Assembly (NCBI GenBank): GCA_028710885.1
Contig: JAQTTG010000002.1
Coordinates: 375,285 to 439,284 of the forward strand
DNA: 64,000 bases
Origin: Sulfuricurvum sp.
GTDB taxonomy: Bacteria > Campylobacterota > Campylobacteria > Campylobacterales > Sulfurimonadaceae
Direction of reading: 5' to 3'
Position numbers and translations under genes: made by a program. The first letter of the stretch is position 1; the number at the start of each line of letters is the position of its first letter. A model generated the notes under the pieces. It had not been told where the DNA came from. It saw nothing but the letters and a program-made list of their open reading frames with translations, and searched no databases. This document shows, piece after piece, positions 8,257 through 16,979 of this stretch.

Positions 8257-8699
8257 ATGAAATTCAAAAATTGACGCAGCTATCAGATGAAGCCCAAAGC
8301 CAGCAACTGCGTTTTTTCGCACGTGCAAATTTGGAAATCAGATTGAAAATCTTGACAAATCAAAAACAAATTTTTCATAAACTCAGAGGTTTACACACGA
8401 ACATTGATACTGTGTTATTGACGCTTTCCTCTCTGTTACTAGCTATTAAAGAAGAAACCTATTCTTTGGATCCTGTTGATATGAATCTCATCAAACTGCG
8501 TGGAAAAAATAACAAACGGAGGATGAAACGCGACATATTATTAGGCTATTGGGCAATCATTAAAAAGCTCAAGAAGGATGAGGGGATGAGCTTTCGAGAG
8601 ATTAGCCTTTACATGCGTAAATATCATCATTTGAATATAGCACATTCAACGATCTACGCTATTTGGAACGAAATTGAAAAAAACAAGGAAGACAAATAA
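8253..8699 (+). CDS. Protein of unknown function with C-terminal HTH-like segment
   Basis: 148 residues, not recognised. The first 65 residues are helical and include a leucine-rich stretch (IDTVLLTLSSLLLAIKEE). The C-terminal part (RDILLGYWAIIKKLKKDEGM, then SFREISLYMRKYHHLNIAHS) has the spacing of a helix-turn-helix of the kind that recognises repeats or origins. The start overlaps the previous gene by four bases (ATGA) and the next gene starts directly after its stop, so the module is co-translated. Confidence 0.6.
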   Translation: MNEIQKLTQLSDEAQSQQLRFFARANLEIRLKILTNQKQIFHKLRGLHTNIDTVLLTLSSLLLAIKEETYSLDPVDMNLIKLRGKNNKRRMKRDILLGYWAIIKKLKKDEGMSFREISLYMRKYHHLNIAHSTIYAIWNEIEKNKEDK

Positions 8700-9173
8700 A
8701 TGGATGAACTTACTGTAAAAAACGAAAACTTTGATATCACCTTGACCAAGGTTGGACTCAATTTTGATAAAGAGATTTACCTCGTCAGGGCATTCGAAGA
8801 AGATCAAATTGCCAGAAAGAAGTATCTCCGAACAGCGGGTATACTGGTTGGTGACGAGCTTTTAACCTCGACATTTGCGGACACAACGCATTTCATGGAA
8901 GAGCTCAGCTTGTTTGATTTTGGAAATAGTCAAAATAAATATTTTGCTGTTACAGAATATATTGGTACACCCAACCTTAAATTGAAAATTGATGATAAAA
9001 ACGTTTTTATCTCGAAAGCCGAGGCAAAAACGATGTACAAGCTTTTCAATATGTCCCTGATTGGTTATTCACTCGCAAGAGTGCTGGAGTTCGAATACAG
9101 GTTTTCTCCACAGAGCATCTCTACTGCGCTGCATCGTCATGATTATCTCACCCTACCCCGTCAAGAGGGATAA
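8700..9173 (+). CDS. Protein of unknown function
   Basis: 157 residues, soluble, not recognised. The first half is predicted mixed alpha/beta (NFDITLTKVGLNFDKEIYLV) and the second half mostly helical. It has no signal peptide, membrane segment or catalytic motif that I can see. It begins at the base after the stop codon of the previous gene and is followed three bases later by the next, which ties it to the 7996-9968 module. Confidence 0.6.
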   Translation: MDELTVKNENFDITLTKVGLNFDKEIYLVRAFEEDQIARKKYLRTAGILVGDELLTSTFADTTHFMEELSLFDFGNSQNKYFAVTEYIGTPNLKLKIDDKNVFISKAEAKTMYKLFNMSLIGYSLARVLEFEYRFSPQSISTALHRHDYLTLPRQEG

Positions 9174-9176
9174 AAT

Positions 9177-9968
9177 ATGGAAATATTATCTTTTCCGATT
9201 CTCCTACTGTTAATTTGGCTGGCTTGGTTATTTTTTCCTGCACAAAGCCGAAACAACAAGACTCAAATCGAAAATGCTACACAAGAAATCGAAGAGGAAG
9301 CACCACCAAGTGTTCCTCCTGTTTTATACCAGCTAAATACGCATCTGATTCGCCATCAATTGTATTCAACGAAACATTTACGTAAAGATACGCAATTGCT
9401 TTATACAAATATTATTCTTCGCAATTTATGGATCAATGAACCGTTTCATTCGACTATTTTCAATCTTTTATTGATTTTAGATAAAGATGAATTTTTTATC
9501 AGAGATCAATTTTCAAGGGTCATTACATCAAATTTGAGAAATGCTTCAAATGAAATGGTTAAAGTCGAATCATATTCTGTCTTAAGTGTCCTGGAAATTA
9601 TTGCATATTGCATCAGTGATTGCATTGGATTGATCACTAAATTCAGAAAAAATGATGCACAGAATATTACGTTCGCATTGGTGTTTTTTATCTTACAAAA
9701 ATCGGAGAACATGACCGAATCAGACCTACTTCAAATGAAAAAATATCTATTTGAGAATTACCCAGATGCTAATCACATCGAATACATTTTGTCTTTGTTT
9801 AAACAACATGATGACCGACTCAACTTCATTGCATCAGTTTATGATTTTGCGATCAAGCATGTGGATAGACATGCATATGTAGTGGGCAGCGCAAAACCAA
9901 AATTCTGTAGCAATACCATAAATCTTCCACAAAAAATGTTTCAAACACTACCAAATAGCGTTTTCTAA
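9177..9968 (+). CDS. Membrane-anchored protein of unknown function
   Basis: 263 residues. Residues 3-22 are one strongly hydrophobic segment (ILSFPILLLLIWLAWLFF), followed by an acidic, proline-containing linker (EIEEEAPPSVPPV) and about 210 residues of helical soluble domain. This suggests an inner-membrane anchor with a cytoplasmic domain. It is the last gene of the four-gene module downstream of the repressor switch. No family recognised. Confidence 0.6.
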   Translation: MEILSFPILLLLIWLAWLFFPAQSRNNKTQIENATQEIEEEAPPSVPPVLYQLNTHLIRHQLYSTKHLRKDTQLLYTNIILRNLWINEPFHSTIFNLLLILDKDEFFIRDQFSRVITSNLRNASNEMVKVESYSVLSVLEIIAYCISDCIGLITKFRKNDAQNITFALVFFILQKSENMTESDLLQMKKYLFENYPDANHIEYILSLFKQHDDRLNFIASVYDFAIKHVDRHAYVVGSAKPKFCSNTINLPQKMFQTLPNSVF

Positions 9969-10334
9969 ACTGTTCATTCAGTGTTTTTTTTACTGTTTTT
10001 TGAATTGAATCTCCTAAACAGCCATTTAATGCCGTTTCGGGAGTTCTAGAAAAGTTTCGCCTGAAAAATGGAAACTGTAAAAAACATCTACCCCTACAAC
10101 TTTTTTCTTTGAGAAAATATTGAACAAAACTCCATGCTATATTTACTCCATCTTTTTATTTTAAAAGGACCTATTACCTATAGGTGGAGCCCAGAAACGC
10201 TTACGAGTTTTTCGTACCATCTCAACCAAAAGAGCCAAGACAGATGCAAATCTTGTAAATCAAATGCAGAATGACTTAACTGATTTTTGCCGAGGATAGC
10301 GGCTAAAACTATCACAATTTAACCAAGGACAGTC
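9969..10334. other. Intergenic stretch before the second recombinase
   Basis: 366 bases with no called gene. It holds the palindrome ACCTATAGGT near 10179-10188 and a small GCCG-CGGC hairpin near 10298-10312. One plus-strand frame from about 10179 to 10300 is open for about 39 codons (ending MQNDLTDFCRG) but has no ATG, GTG or TTG start after the ribosome-site-like AAAGGA. AAGGA just before 10335 is the ribosome site of the recombinase gene. Confidence 0.4.
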
Positions 10335-11255
10335 ATGCGTGGCAGCGTATATTATCAAAGTGCTTTGTTGGCTAAGCAGATCTTCGAATCAGGTGCAAAA
10401 AAGGAAAATCGAATAGATCCAAATCATCCCCACTTTCAAAAAGTAGCTTCTTTTCAAACAATGGAAAGCTATAGAAATATTTGGAATAATTTTTTCAATT
10501 ACCTCAAAGAGCATTGGTGCATTAAAGATGCTGAAAAAATATCATCCGAGCATATCACAGCGTATCTTGACTATAAAATTGAATATTATCCTTCAAAGTT
10601 ATACCTCCAAAAAATTGTATCGGCTTTAGGCAAGCTAGAGGTAGCCTTACAACTTTTTGGAAAAAATATCTACAACGAAACGCGCCATTATGATTTTTCG
10701 ATTCGCCAGTACATTTTAGATGAAGCTCGGAATCTGGATTTAGTCGCTGATAATTATCATCATAGAGCCTATAACAATCCGGAACTTTTAATCGCATCCC
10801 TATCCGATCCGGCACATCAACTTGCTGCACGGATTCAATATGAGGGGGGGGCTAGAATCGAAGGAGTGGCTTTAATCAAAGCTGAACAATTACAAGGTAC
10901 CGTATTTGATTCGATTACAAATCAAGAAAAAGCTTTCTATATCTCGAAAGAAAAAGGTGGAAAGTGCGGCCCAGTTTCAATTAACTGCGAAACATATAAT
11001 CTACTCATGGAATACATTAAGCGTCATAGGCATTTTAAAATCAACCGTCAGCACTATTGGAATGATCTCAAACAAGCAGCTATTTTGTGCAAAGAAAACA
11101 CAGAAAGCTCACACGGTTTGCGCTGGAATTTCGCCAAAAGAAGAATGTTTGAATATGCTCAAGCAGGTCATTCTTATTTGGATTCGCTAAAGCAGGTAAG
11201 TAATGAGATGAAACATAACAGAGCTAGTATTACGGAACACTATTTAGGCGGATAA
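10335..11255 (+). CDS. Tyrosine recombinase (second of the island)
   Basis: 306 residues with the whole catalytic set of the phage integrase family: Arg174 in GGARIEG, Lys in KEKGGK (about 207-210), His260-x-x-Arg263 in SSHGLRW, His294 in MKHNR and nucleophile Tyr303 in EHYLGG, four residues from the end. Residues 40-120 form a SAM-like core-binding domain. It lacks an arm-binding N-terminal domain, so it resembles XerC/D-size enzymes more than the island integrase. AAGGA precedes the ATG. Its target site is unknown. Confidence 0.8.
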   Translation: MRGSVYYQSALLAKQIFESGAKKENRIDPNHPHFQKVASFQTMESYRNIWNNFFNYLKEHWCIKDAEKISSEHITAYLDYKIEYYPSKLYLQKIVSALGKLEVALQLFGKNIYNETRHYDFSIRQYILDEARNLDLVADNYHHRAYNNPELLIASLSDPAHQLAARIQYEGGARIEGVALIKAEQLQGTVFDSITNQEKAFYISKEKGGKCGPVSINCETYNLLMEYIKRHRHFKINRQHYWNDLKQAAILCKENTESSHGLRWNFAKRRMFEYAQAGHSYLDSLKQVSNEMKHNRASITEHYLGG

Positions 11256-11285
11256 ATAAAAAGTTAATTCATCTGTAACAAAAGT

Positions 11286-11528
11286 TTAGTTGATTAATTC
11301 CTCGATTTCGATCCCAAGTATTTTCGCTATCTTGTAAAGCTGAACAAGATGGAAATGCTGACCTTCTGAGCGAATTTCTATCCGTCCGAGGTATGAAGCG
11401 CTTTTGTAGCCCATTTCAGTGGCGAGTTGAAGCTGACTGAACCCTTTAGCTTTACGCGCTTTGACAACGTTTGCCGATACGCGGTCTAGGAATTGTTCCG
11501 CTTCGAGATCCAGTTCGTTTTTAGCCAT
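11286..11528 (-). CDS. Small XRE-family regulator
   Basis: 80 residues, almost all one HTH_3 domain: VVKARKAKGFSQLQLATEMG, then YKSASYLGRIE. The ATG at 11528 is chosen; a TTG three codons upstream is the other option. It points away from the secreted-protein gene at 11662 and may control it, since the 130 bases between them are A/T-rich and hold both starts. Confidence 0.75.
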   Translation of the reverse strand: MAKNELDLEAEQFLDRVSANVVKARKAKGFSQLQLATEMGYKSASYLGRIEIRSEGQHFHLVQLYKIAKILGIEIEELIN

Positions 11529-11661
11529 ACCGTCCAACTCTAAATATGGGGGTATTGTAAAGATTGGCTAAATTTAATACAACCACATATATAGCGTTAT
11601 ATCGTTATCAGGTATTAGTTGATATATTTATTTTTTCAAAAATAAATATCAAGGATTTTAT

Positions 11662-12705
11662 GTGCACCGAATTAATAAACCTATGTTGTTATTTGGATTG
11701 ATATGCGGTATTGGATTGACGGCATTAGGTAGTGAGTATAAGTCACTTACTGAATATAGCTCTAACTGCGAAAAGTTAAACGCTCAATCTTCCGAATTAT
11801 TAAAATCGATGACATTGCCCGAATTTCAAAATAAAATTGGATATTCCAATGATCTTACAGTTATTCGACGCAAAGATTTTGAATATCCGCGAGATATTTC
11901 CAATTATGATTATGTACAAACAAACAATCTGTACAAAAAATATTGCGAATCTCAAGGCGGAACACTCTATGGCAATGAAGAAGGATATTATCATCCGATC
12001 GGCTATCCGTGGCCTCGCACAAAATCGTACTCGACTGAATTTGGCAATGAAGCAGTTTGTATTAAAGATAGCTCTGCCATTTTTGTCAAAAACTTCAAAG
12101 CAGTTGTCGAGGGCTGTCATTTCTTCTGTGATTATCCACATACAAAGCGTACAATAGAGCATGTAGAAATCCTTTTAACGAATAAGCCAGAAACAATAGA
12201 TGTCTATACAAATAAATTCAAAGACTTTCTAAAAGCACATCCAAACTACGCGGATGAGCTAAAAGAAGCACGTGTCGGTCATATGGCTTGTAACGGAGAG
12301 ACCACAATTGATGGAATGAGTATTAAACTCAGCAGCGAAGATGGTAAATCTCTAAAACTCTATAACGGAACATCTGATGCGATTAAAATTACCAGTATCA
12401 CTATCGAATACGATGTAGTGCATGACAACACTCCTTTTAAAATTACAAATAAAATAGAGGATATGAGCGCTTTTGTTAATCAAAATGCTTCATTATTGCT
12501 GGGAAGTGAATTAAATAAAAACATAAATAAAGCTCTGAGAGATACCTTTAAAAGCGCTCTTCCTGATGTAAAGCCTATTATGTTCCGCGTAGAAATAAAA
12601 TATACAATTTCAAATAATAATGTGCCGCTTACTAAGACATTCGCTGTCAATGTAATCCCGAAAGAAAATGATAGTTTTAGATTTTCTAACTGGTGGGCAG
12701 AGTAA
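11662..12705 (+). CDS. Secreted protein of unknown function
   Basis: 347 residues from a GTG start with AAGGA seven bases upstream. Residues 1-23 look like a signal peptide (PMLLFGLICGIGLTALGSEY). The mature part has six or more cysteines (CEKL, YCESQGG, AVCIKD, GCHFFCDY, MACNGE), which fits disulfide bonding in the periplasm. Residues 210-345 are beta-rich with a repeated alternation of hydrophobic residues. No family recognised. It is flanked by small regulators within the island. Confidence 0.6.
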   Translation: MHRINKPMLLFGLICGIGLTALGSEYKSLTEYSSNCEKLNAQSSELLKSMTLPEFQNKIGYSNDLTVIRRKDFEYPRDISNYDYVQTNNLYKKYCESQGGTLYGNEEGYYHPIGYPWPRTKSYSTEFGNEAVCIKDSSAIFVKNFKAVVEGCHFFCDYPHTKRTIEHVEILLTNKPETIDVYTNKFKDFLKAHPNYADELKEARVGHMACNGETTIDGMSIKLSSEDGKSLKLYNGTSDAIKITSITIEYDVVHDNTPFKITNKIEDMSAFVNQNASLLLGSELNKNINKALRDTFKSALPDVKPIMFRVEIKYTISNNNVPLTKTFAVNVIPKENDSFRFSNWWAE

Positions 12706-12711
12706 AAATCT

Positions 12712-12882
12712 CTAAAAAACCCTGTCTACCCACTCCCGCACTGCGGGGTGATCTTTAAACTGAAAAATAAACAATCCTACGAACAATAAAAATAGTGTCA
12801 AACCGACAACACTCATCTGGCCAAAAAGATAAGCTGCGAAAGCAATCAGCAGCATAGTGGCAGTAAAACCCAATACGATCAT
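12712..12882 (-). CDS. Small two-helix membrane protein
   Basis: 56 residues: MIVLGFTATMLLIAFAAYLF and MSVVGLTLFLLFVGLFIF are two membrane segments, followed by a short charged tail. The ATG at 12882 overlaps the stop of the upstream zinc-ribbon gene (ATGA), so this start is preferred over a TTG 18 codons earlier. It is the last gene of a three-gene minus-strand operon. Confidence 0.6.
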   Translation of the reverse strand: MIVLGFTATMLLIAFAAYLFGQMSVVGLTLFLLFVGLFIFQFKDHPAVREWVDRVF

Positions 12883-13235
12883 GGACGGTTCCAAGGATTG
12901 CCGGTATTTTTTTCGTATGTTTTCTCCATATGACAAAAGTCACAGAGATGATCGCTACTCATACTCCCAATCGGATTGAGACCGCACTCACGGCACATCA
13001 TTGTTTTTTCCCAGAATTCAAAATGGCTCGCAATAGCATCACCCATATCGTAGATCTGTTTATACGCCAGTTCGCGAGTAGGATGAGAGGATGCCGTAAT
13101 AATCTCTAAGCCAACGTGGCGTTTGTAGAACAGATTTCGTACAAACGCTTCATCGTCAGCTTCAAATGCGCTAACGCAAACATCGATTTTATTGACAGTA
13201 CAGCGTTTGGGACGTACAAAGATATTCCAGAACAT
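12879..13235 (-). CDS. Zinc-ribbon protein of unknown function
   Basis: 118 residues with a C-terminal four-cysteine knuckle (Cys81-x2-Cys84 and Cys98-x2-Cys101: CREC and CDFC) expected to bind zinc. The N-terminal 75 residues are unrecognised. It lies between two genes for small membrane proteins on the same strand, five bases from one and overlapping the other, so the three probably act together. Confidence 0.6.
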   Translation of the reverse strand: MFWNIFVRPKRCTVNKIDVCVSAFEADDEAFVRNLFYKRHVGLEIITASSHPTRELAYKQIYDMGDAIASHFEFWEKTMMCRECGLNPIGSMSSDHLCDFCHMEKTYEKNTGNPWNRP

Positions 13236-13239
13236 CTGA

Positions 13240-13548
13240 TTACTCTTCTGTAATTTTTGATACTTGCAACCGTAGTGAGGCTAGTTCTTCACAATAACGG
13301 TCTTTTTCCAGATCTTGTTTGACGGCAATGACAATTGTAGTAATCATTACACCGGTCAACAGCAAAATCAGAAACCATAACGAATAGTTGTGGGTATGAT
13401 CGATGATCATACCGGTAGCAAGAATCCCAATAAATATCATAGCCCCGAACTCAACAAAGGATTTATGATTATGTTCTAAACGCTCAATGCGATCTTCTAA
13501 AACAGATATCTCTTCCAACAAATACCCCCATATATGTGTAAATGTCAT
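13240..13548 (-). CDS. Small membrane protein with coiled-coil ends
   Basis: 102 residues. Residues 33-52 and 57-77 are hydrophobic (FGAMIFIGILATGMII; LWFLILLLTGVMITTIVIAV), and both flanks are charged and helical (EEISVLEDRIERLEHNHKSF; EKDRYCEELASLRLQVSKI). It is the first gene of the minus-strand trio ending at 12712. No family recognised. Confidence 0.6.
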   Translation of the reverse strand: MTFTHIWGYLLEEISVLEDRIERLEHNHKSFVEFGAMIFIGILATGMIIDHTHNYSLWFLILLLTGVMITTIVIAVKQDLEKDRYCEELASLRLQVSKITEE

Positions 13549-13921
13549 TATCGAATAAAACCGCTAAGTTCAAAAGACGAAAAGAGAAGTACACAAGAAA
13601 TATTATGATAACCAAAAGTTATTGGAATGATATAAAAATATGGCAGTGCAATGATTTTATGAAAAAGTATGCAGATGTATGCTGATTTAATCTCATTTAT
13701 GTACAAGTATGTCAATCGATGCTCTTTTCATGCAACTACATACAAGATGTAAATAAATTATGAAATTAGATGAATATCAAATAATCTATGTCGAAAAACA
13801 GTTGTTTTTCGTATACTCTCCATATCAACTGAAAATCCATATGACAAACTGCAATAAAATATACGAAAAACACTATCGGAATGATAGAATATACGAATAT
13901 TAAAATTTGAGGTTTTCCGAC
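13549..13921. other. Control region upstream of the serine recombinase
   Basis: 373 bases without a gene. CGAAAAACA-GT-TGTTTTTCG (13792-13811) is a perfect 20-base palindrome, and a third copy of CGAAAAACA lies at 13864-13872. TTTTTCGTATAC and ATATACGAAAAA face each other at about 13805 and 13860. Further left are near-repeats of GTATG. The dyads just upstream of a resolvase gene fit a res-type binding and autoregulation site. Confidence 0.5.
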
Positions 13922-14491
13922 ATGTTAATAGGATATATGCGAGTATCAACAGACAGTGATCGTCAAAGTACAGATTTACAGCGTGATGCACTCATTAGTG
14001 CAGGAATAGATGAACGCCATATTTTTGAAGATAAAGCATCCGGTGCAAAAGATGATCGCGCAGGTTTGACTCAAGCGCTCGATTATGTAAAATCAGGAGA
14101 TACCCTCGTAGTTTGGAAACTCGATCGTCTTGGACGCTCACTTCCACATCTGATCGAGATCGTTAATCAACTCAAATCAAAAGGAGTTAGCTTCAAATCG
14201 TTGACAGAAGGAATGGACACATCGGTTCCATCCGGTGAGCTTCTTTTTCATGTGTTTGGAGCATTGGCGCAATTTGAACGTTCCTTGATTAAAGAGAGGG
14301 TCAATGCAGGACTGATAGCTGCTAAAAAACGGGGGAGAATTGGTGGACGACCGCGAGCGATTCCTCAAGAAAAAATGGACATTATTCTCGGAGCATTAGA
14401 GAATGGAATGTCAAAAGCTGCGGTATGCAGAACGTTTGAAGTAAAACGCTCAACCCTGATTGATGCTTTGAATAGAATTGAGAACATATGA
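13922..14491 (+). CDS. Serine recombinase (resolvase/invertase family)
   Basis: 189 residues from the ATG at 13922; a TTG five codons earlier is less likely. The N-terminal catalytic domain starts MLIGYMRVSTDSDRQ with nucleophile Ser9 and contains GDTLVVWKLDRLGRS with both active-site arginines. The C-terminus is a Hin-type helix-turn-helix (MSKAAVCRTFEVKRSTLIDA). Size matches small resolvases such as those of Tn3 elements and invertases. It is 69 bases upstream of hsdM on the same strand. Confidence 0.9.
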   Translation: MLIGYMRVSTDSDRQSTDLQRDALISAGIDERHIFEDKASGAKDDRAGLTQALDYVKSGDTLVVWKLDRLGRSLPHLIEIVNQLKSKGVSFKSLTEGMDTSVPSGELLFHVFGALAQFERSLIKERVNAGLIAAKKRGRIGGRPRAIPQEKMDIILGALENGMSKAAVCRTFEVKRSTLIDALNRIENI

Positions 14492-14560
14492 AGCTTTCTG
14501 ATCATTTTTCAGCCTCACTCGTGTACAATAAGAACCATATAATTTAACGAAAGATATTTA

Positions 14561-16129
14561 ATGGCTAACGAACCGATCGATTTTAAAAAAACTCTATGGG
14601 AAGCGGCGTGTAAGCTCCTTCCCGAACTCGATGCAGCGGTATATAAGCACGTTGCATTGGGACTTATATTTCTCAAATACATCGCCGATTCCTTCGATGA
14701 GCGTCGTGAAGAGCTCAAGGGATGGATGAGTGACCCTGAAAATGATTATTTCGTCGAAGATGAATCGGCTCTTGAAGAAGAACTTGAAGATCGCGATTAC
14801 TACATCGCAGCGAATGTCTTTTGGGTTCCTGCTGAATCGCGCTGGAGCTACATCCAAGACAATGCAAAAAAGCCCGGTATCGGCAAACTCATCGATGATG
14901 CAATGGCAGCGATCGAGCGGGAAAATCCACGTCTCAAAGGGATTTTGAACAAAGACTACGCACGGCTCCAGATCAGTGAACGCAAACTCGGCGAACTGGT
15001 CGATCTCACCGGTACGATTGGATTTATGGAGAAAGGGCACCGCGCCAAAGATATTTTGGGGCAAGTATACGAATATTTTCTCGGGCAGTTTGCTTCGGCA
15101 GAGGGAAAAAAGGGAGGGCAGTTCTATACTCCCGCCTCGATCGTCAAAGTCCTCGTCGAAGTGATGAGCCCACACAAAGGGAAAATCTACGATCCAGCCT
15201 GCGGAAGCGGTGGGATGTTTGTGCAGTCTGAGAAGTTCATCGAAGCGCATGGCGGAACGCTCGGCGATATCTCGATCTACGGTCAGGAATCCAACCCAAC
15301 CACATGGAGGCTCGCGGCGATGAATCTTGCGATTCGCGGTATTGATTTTAATCTAGGGCCGCACCATGCCGATACCTTCTACCAAGACCTCCACCCCGAT
15401 CTCAAAGCCGATTTTATAATGGCGAATCCACCGTTCAACATGAAAGAATGGGGCGGAGATAAGCTTGCCGGTGATGTACGGTGGCGTTACGGCATCCCAG
15501 CGGGTAATGCTAACTTCGCATGGATGCAGCACATGATCCATCACCTCTCACCATCGGGGATGGCGGGGATCGTCCTCGCCAATGGTTCTATGAGCTCAAA
15601 CAGCGGGGGAGAGGGAGACATCCGACGAGCAATGGTGCAAGATGATCTAGTCGAGTGCATGGTTGCTCTGCCATCGCAGCTTTTTTCTAATACTCAAATT
15701 CCTGCATGTCTTTGGTTCCTTACCCGTGATAAAACAAAAAACGGTCGTAACCGCAAAGGAGAAGTTCTCTTTATCGATGCACGTAAACTTGGATTTATGG
15801 TCGATCGTGCACAGAGAGCATTTAATGATGAAGATATTGCACGGATTGCTGAAACGTTCCATGCGTGGAGAGGAAGCGGCGAGACGGATAAGGCTTATGA
15901 AGATGTGAAAGGCTTTTGCTCTTCCGTGAAACTCTCTGAGATAGAGAAACACGATTTTGTTCTTACTCCTGGGCGTTATGTTGGAGCTGAAGACATCGAA
16001 GATGATGGTGAGCCGTTTGAAGATAAGATGGGACGATTTACAGCGACGCTTTCAGAACAATTTGCAGAGAGTGCACGACTTGAAGAACTGATTCGTTCGA
16101 ATCTCAAATCCATAGGATACGAGGTTTAA
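14561..16129 (+). CDS. hsdM: Type I restriction-modification methyltransferase subunit
   Basis: 522 residues. It carries an N-terminal HsdM_N helical domain (residues 10-150), AdoMet-binding motif [11 protein letters not shown] (about 211-220) and catalytic motif IV NPPF (about 288-291), as expected for an N6-adenine methylase. It works with HsdS to methylate and with HsdR to cut DNA. It opens the defence locus and is followed one base later by the AbiTii gene. Its base composition is richer in G+C than the genes embedded behind it. Confidence 0.96.
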   Translation: MANEPIDFKKTLWEAACKLLPELDAAVYKHVALGLIFLKYIADSFDERREELKGWMSDPENDYFVEDESALEEELEDRDYYIAANVFWVPAESRWSYIQDNAKKPGIGKLIDDAMAAIERENPRLKGILNKDYARLQISERKLGELVDLTGTIGFMEKGHRAKDILGQVYEYFLGQFASAEGKKGGQFYTPASIVKVLVEVMSPHKGKIYDPACGSGGMFVQSEKFIEAHGGTLGDISIYGQESNPTTWRLAAMNLAIRGIDFNLGPHHADTFYQDLHPDLKADFIMANPPFNMKEWGGDKLAGDVRWRYGIPAGNANFAWMQHMIHHLSPSGMAGIVLANGSMSSNSGGEGDIRRAMVQDDLVECMVALPSQLFSNTQIPACLWFLTRDKTKNGRNRKGEVLFIDARKLGFMVDRAQRAFNDEDIARIAETFHAWRGSGETDKAYEDVKGFCSSVKLSEIEKHDFVLTPGRYVGAEDIEDDGEPFEDKMGRFTATLSEQFAESARLEELIRSNLKSIGYEV

Positions 16130-16130
16130 T

Positions 16131-16979
16131 ATGTCTGCTGTTCTTAATCTACAAAAAAATATTATCACAGGCAATAAATCAATTACTGAACTTTTAAGAG
16201 AAGCCTTATTTATTGCGACAAAATTAAATCTTGAAGACTTCAAATCATGGTTAAATAATGAGTTAAAAGGTTATGATGATACTACTTATGTGTCTGATTA
16301 TAGAAAATTACACACTTCATTAAAATTTCGCAATCCTTATCATGGATGGCAACCTGCATTAATCAATAATGCAGAAATCGCTGAAATTGTAAATAATATG
16401 AATGTACAACAACCAATATCAGAAATAGAATATTTATGTCAACATGAAGATGATGAATTTCAAACAAATATATCAGATCATCAAAAAGCAATGTTGATGA
16501 AAATTTTCAGAACAGATAATATGCCTGCACAATTTGTTTCAAAAGTTCAGTTGATTGGAATTATTGAACATGTAAAAACATTACTACTTGAATGGGCATT
16601 GAAGTTGGAACAAGAGGGAATTTTAGGTGATGAATATATGACCTTTACTTCATCTGAGAAAGAAAAAGCGAAAGAAACTATTCATATTGAAAATTTTAAT
16701 GGAGTGATGGGAGATGTAAAGCATCTTGGCAATCTATCAACTGGTAATAACGCTAGTAATGTATCGAATATAACTATTATCCATAACAAAATTGACCAAT
16801 TGATAGAAGAACTAAAGAAGCTAGATTTTTCTAATAAACAAGAGTTGATAGCTGAACTGCAGAATAATCAAAATGATTCAAGCAAATTAACTGCAACACT
16901 TGGAAAGTTATTGACCAGAGCTTCCGAAATTAGTGGTGTAGTGCCATTTATCAAAGAAATTTTGGGAAATATATTGTGA
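16131..16979 (+). CDS. AbiTii-domain protein embedded in the RM operon
   Basis: 282 residues. The N-terminus (ITELLREALFIATKLNLEDF, then KSWLNNELKGY and DYRKL) matches the AbiTii domain, named for an abortive-infection phage-resistance protein. The middle and C-terminus (about 160-282) are helical, with an asparagine-rich segment near residue 210 (STGNNASNVSNITII). It lies between hsdM and hsdS, overlapping hsdS by four bases (GTGA), and is markedly A/T-rich. The biochemical activity of AbiTii domains is not known to me. Confidence 0.75.
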   Translation: MSAVLNLQKNIITGNKSITELLREALFIATKLNLEDFKSWLNNELKGYDDTTYVSDYRKLHTSLKFRNPYHGWQPALINNAEIAEIVNNMNVQQPISEIEYLCQHEDDEFQTNISDHQKAMLMKIFRTDNMPAQFVSKVQLIGIIEHVKTLLLEWALKLEQEGILGDEYMTFTSSEKEKAKETIHIENFNGVMGDVKHLGNLSTGNNASNVSNITIIHNKIDQLIEELKKLDFSNKQELIAELQNNQNDSSKLTATLGKLLTRASEISGVVPFIKEILGNIL

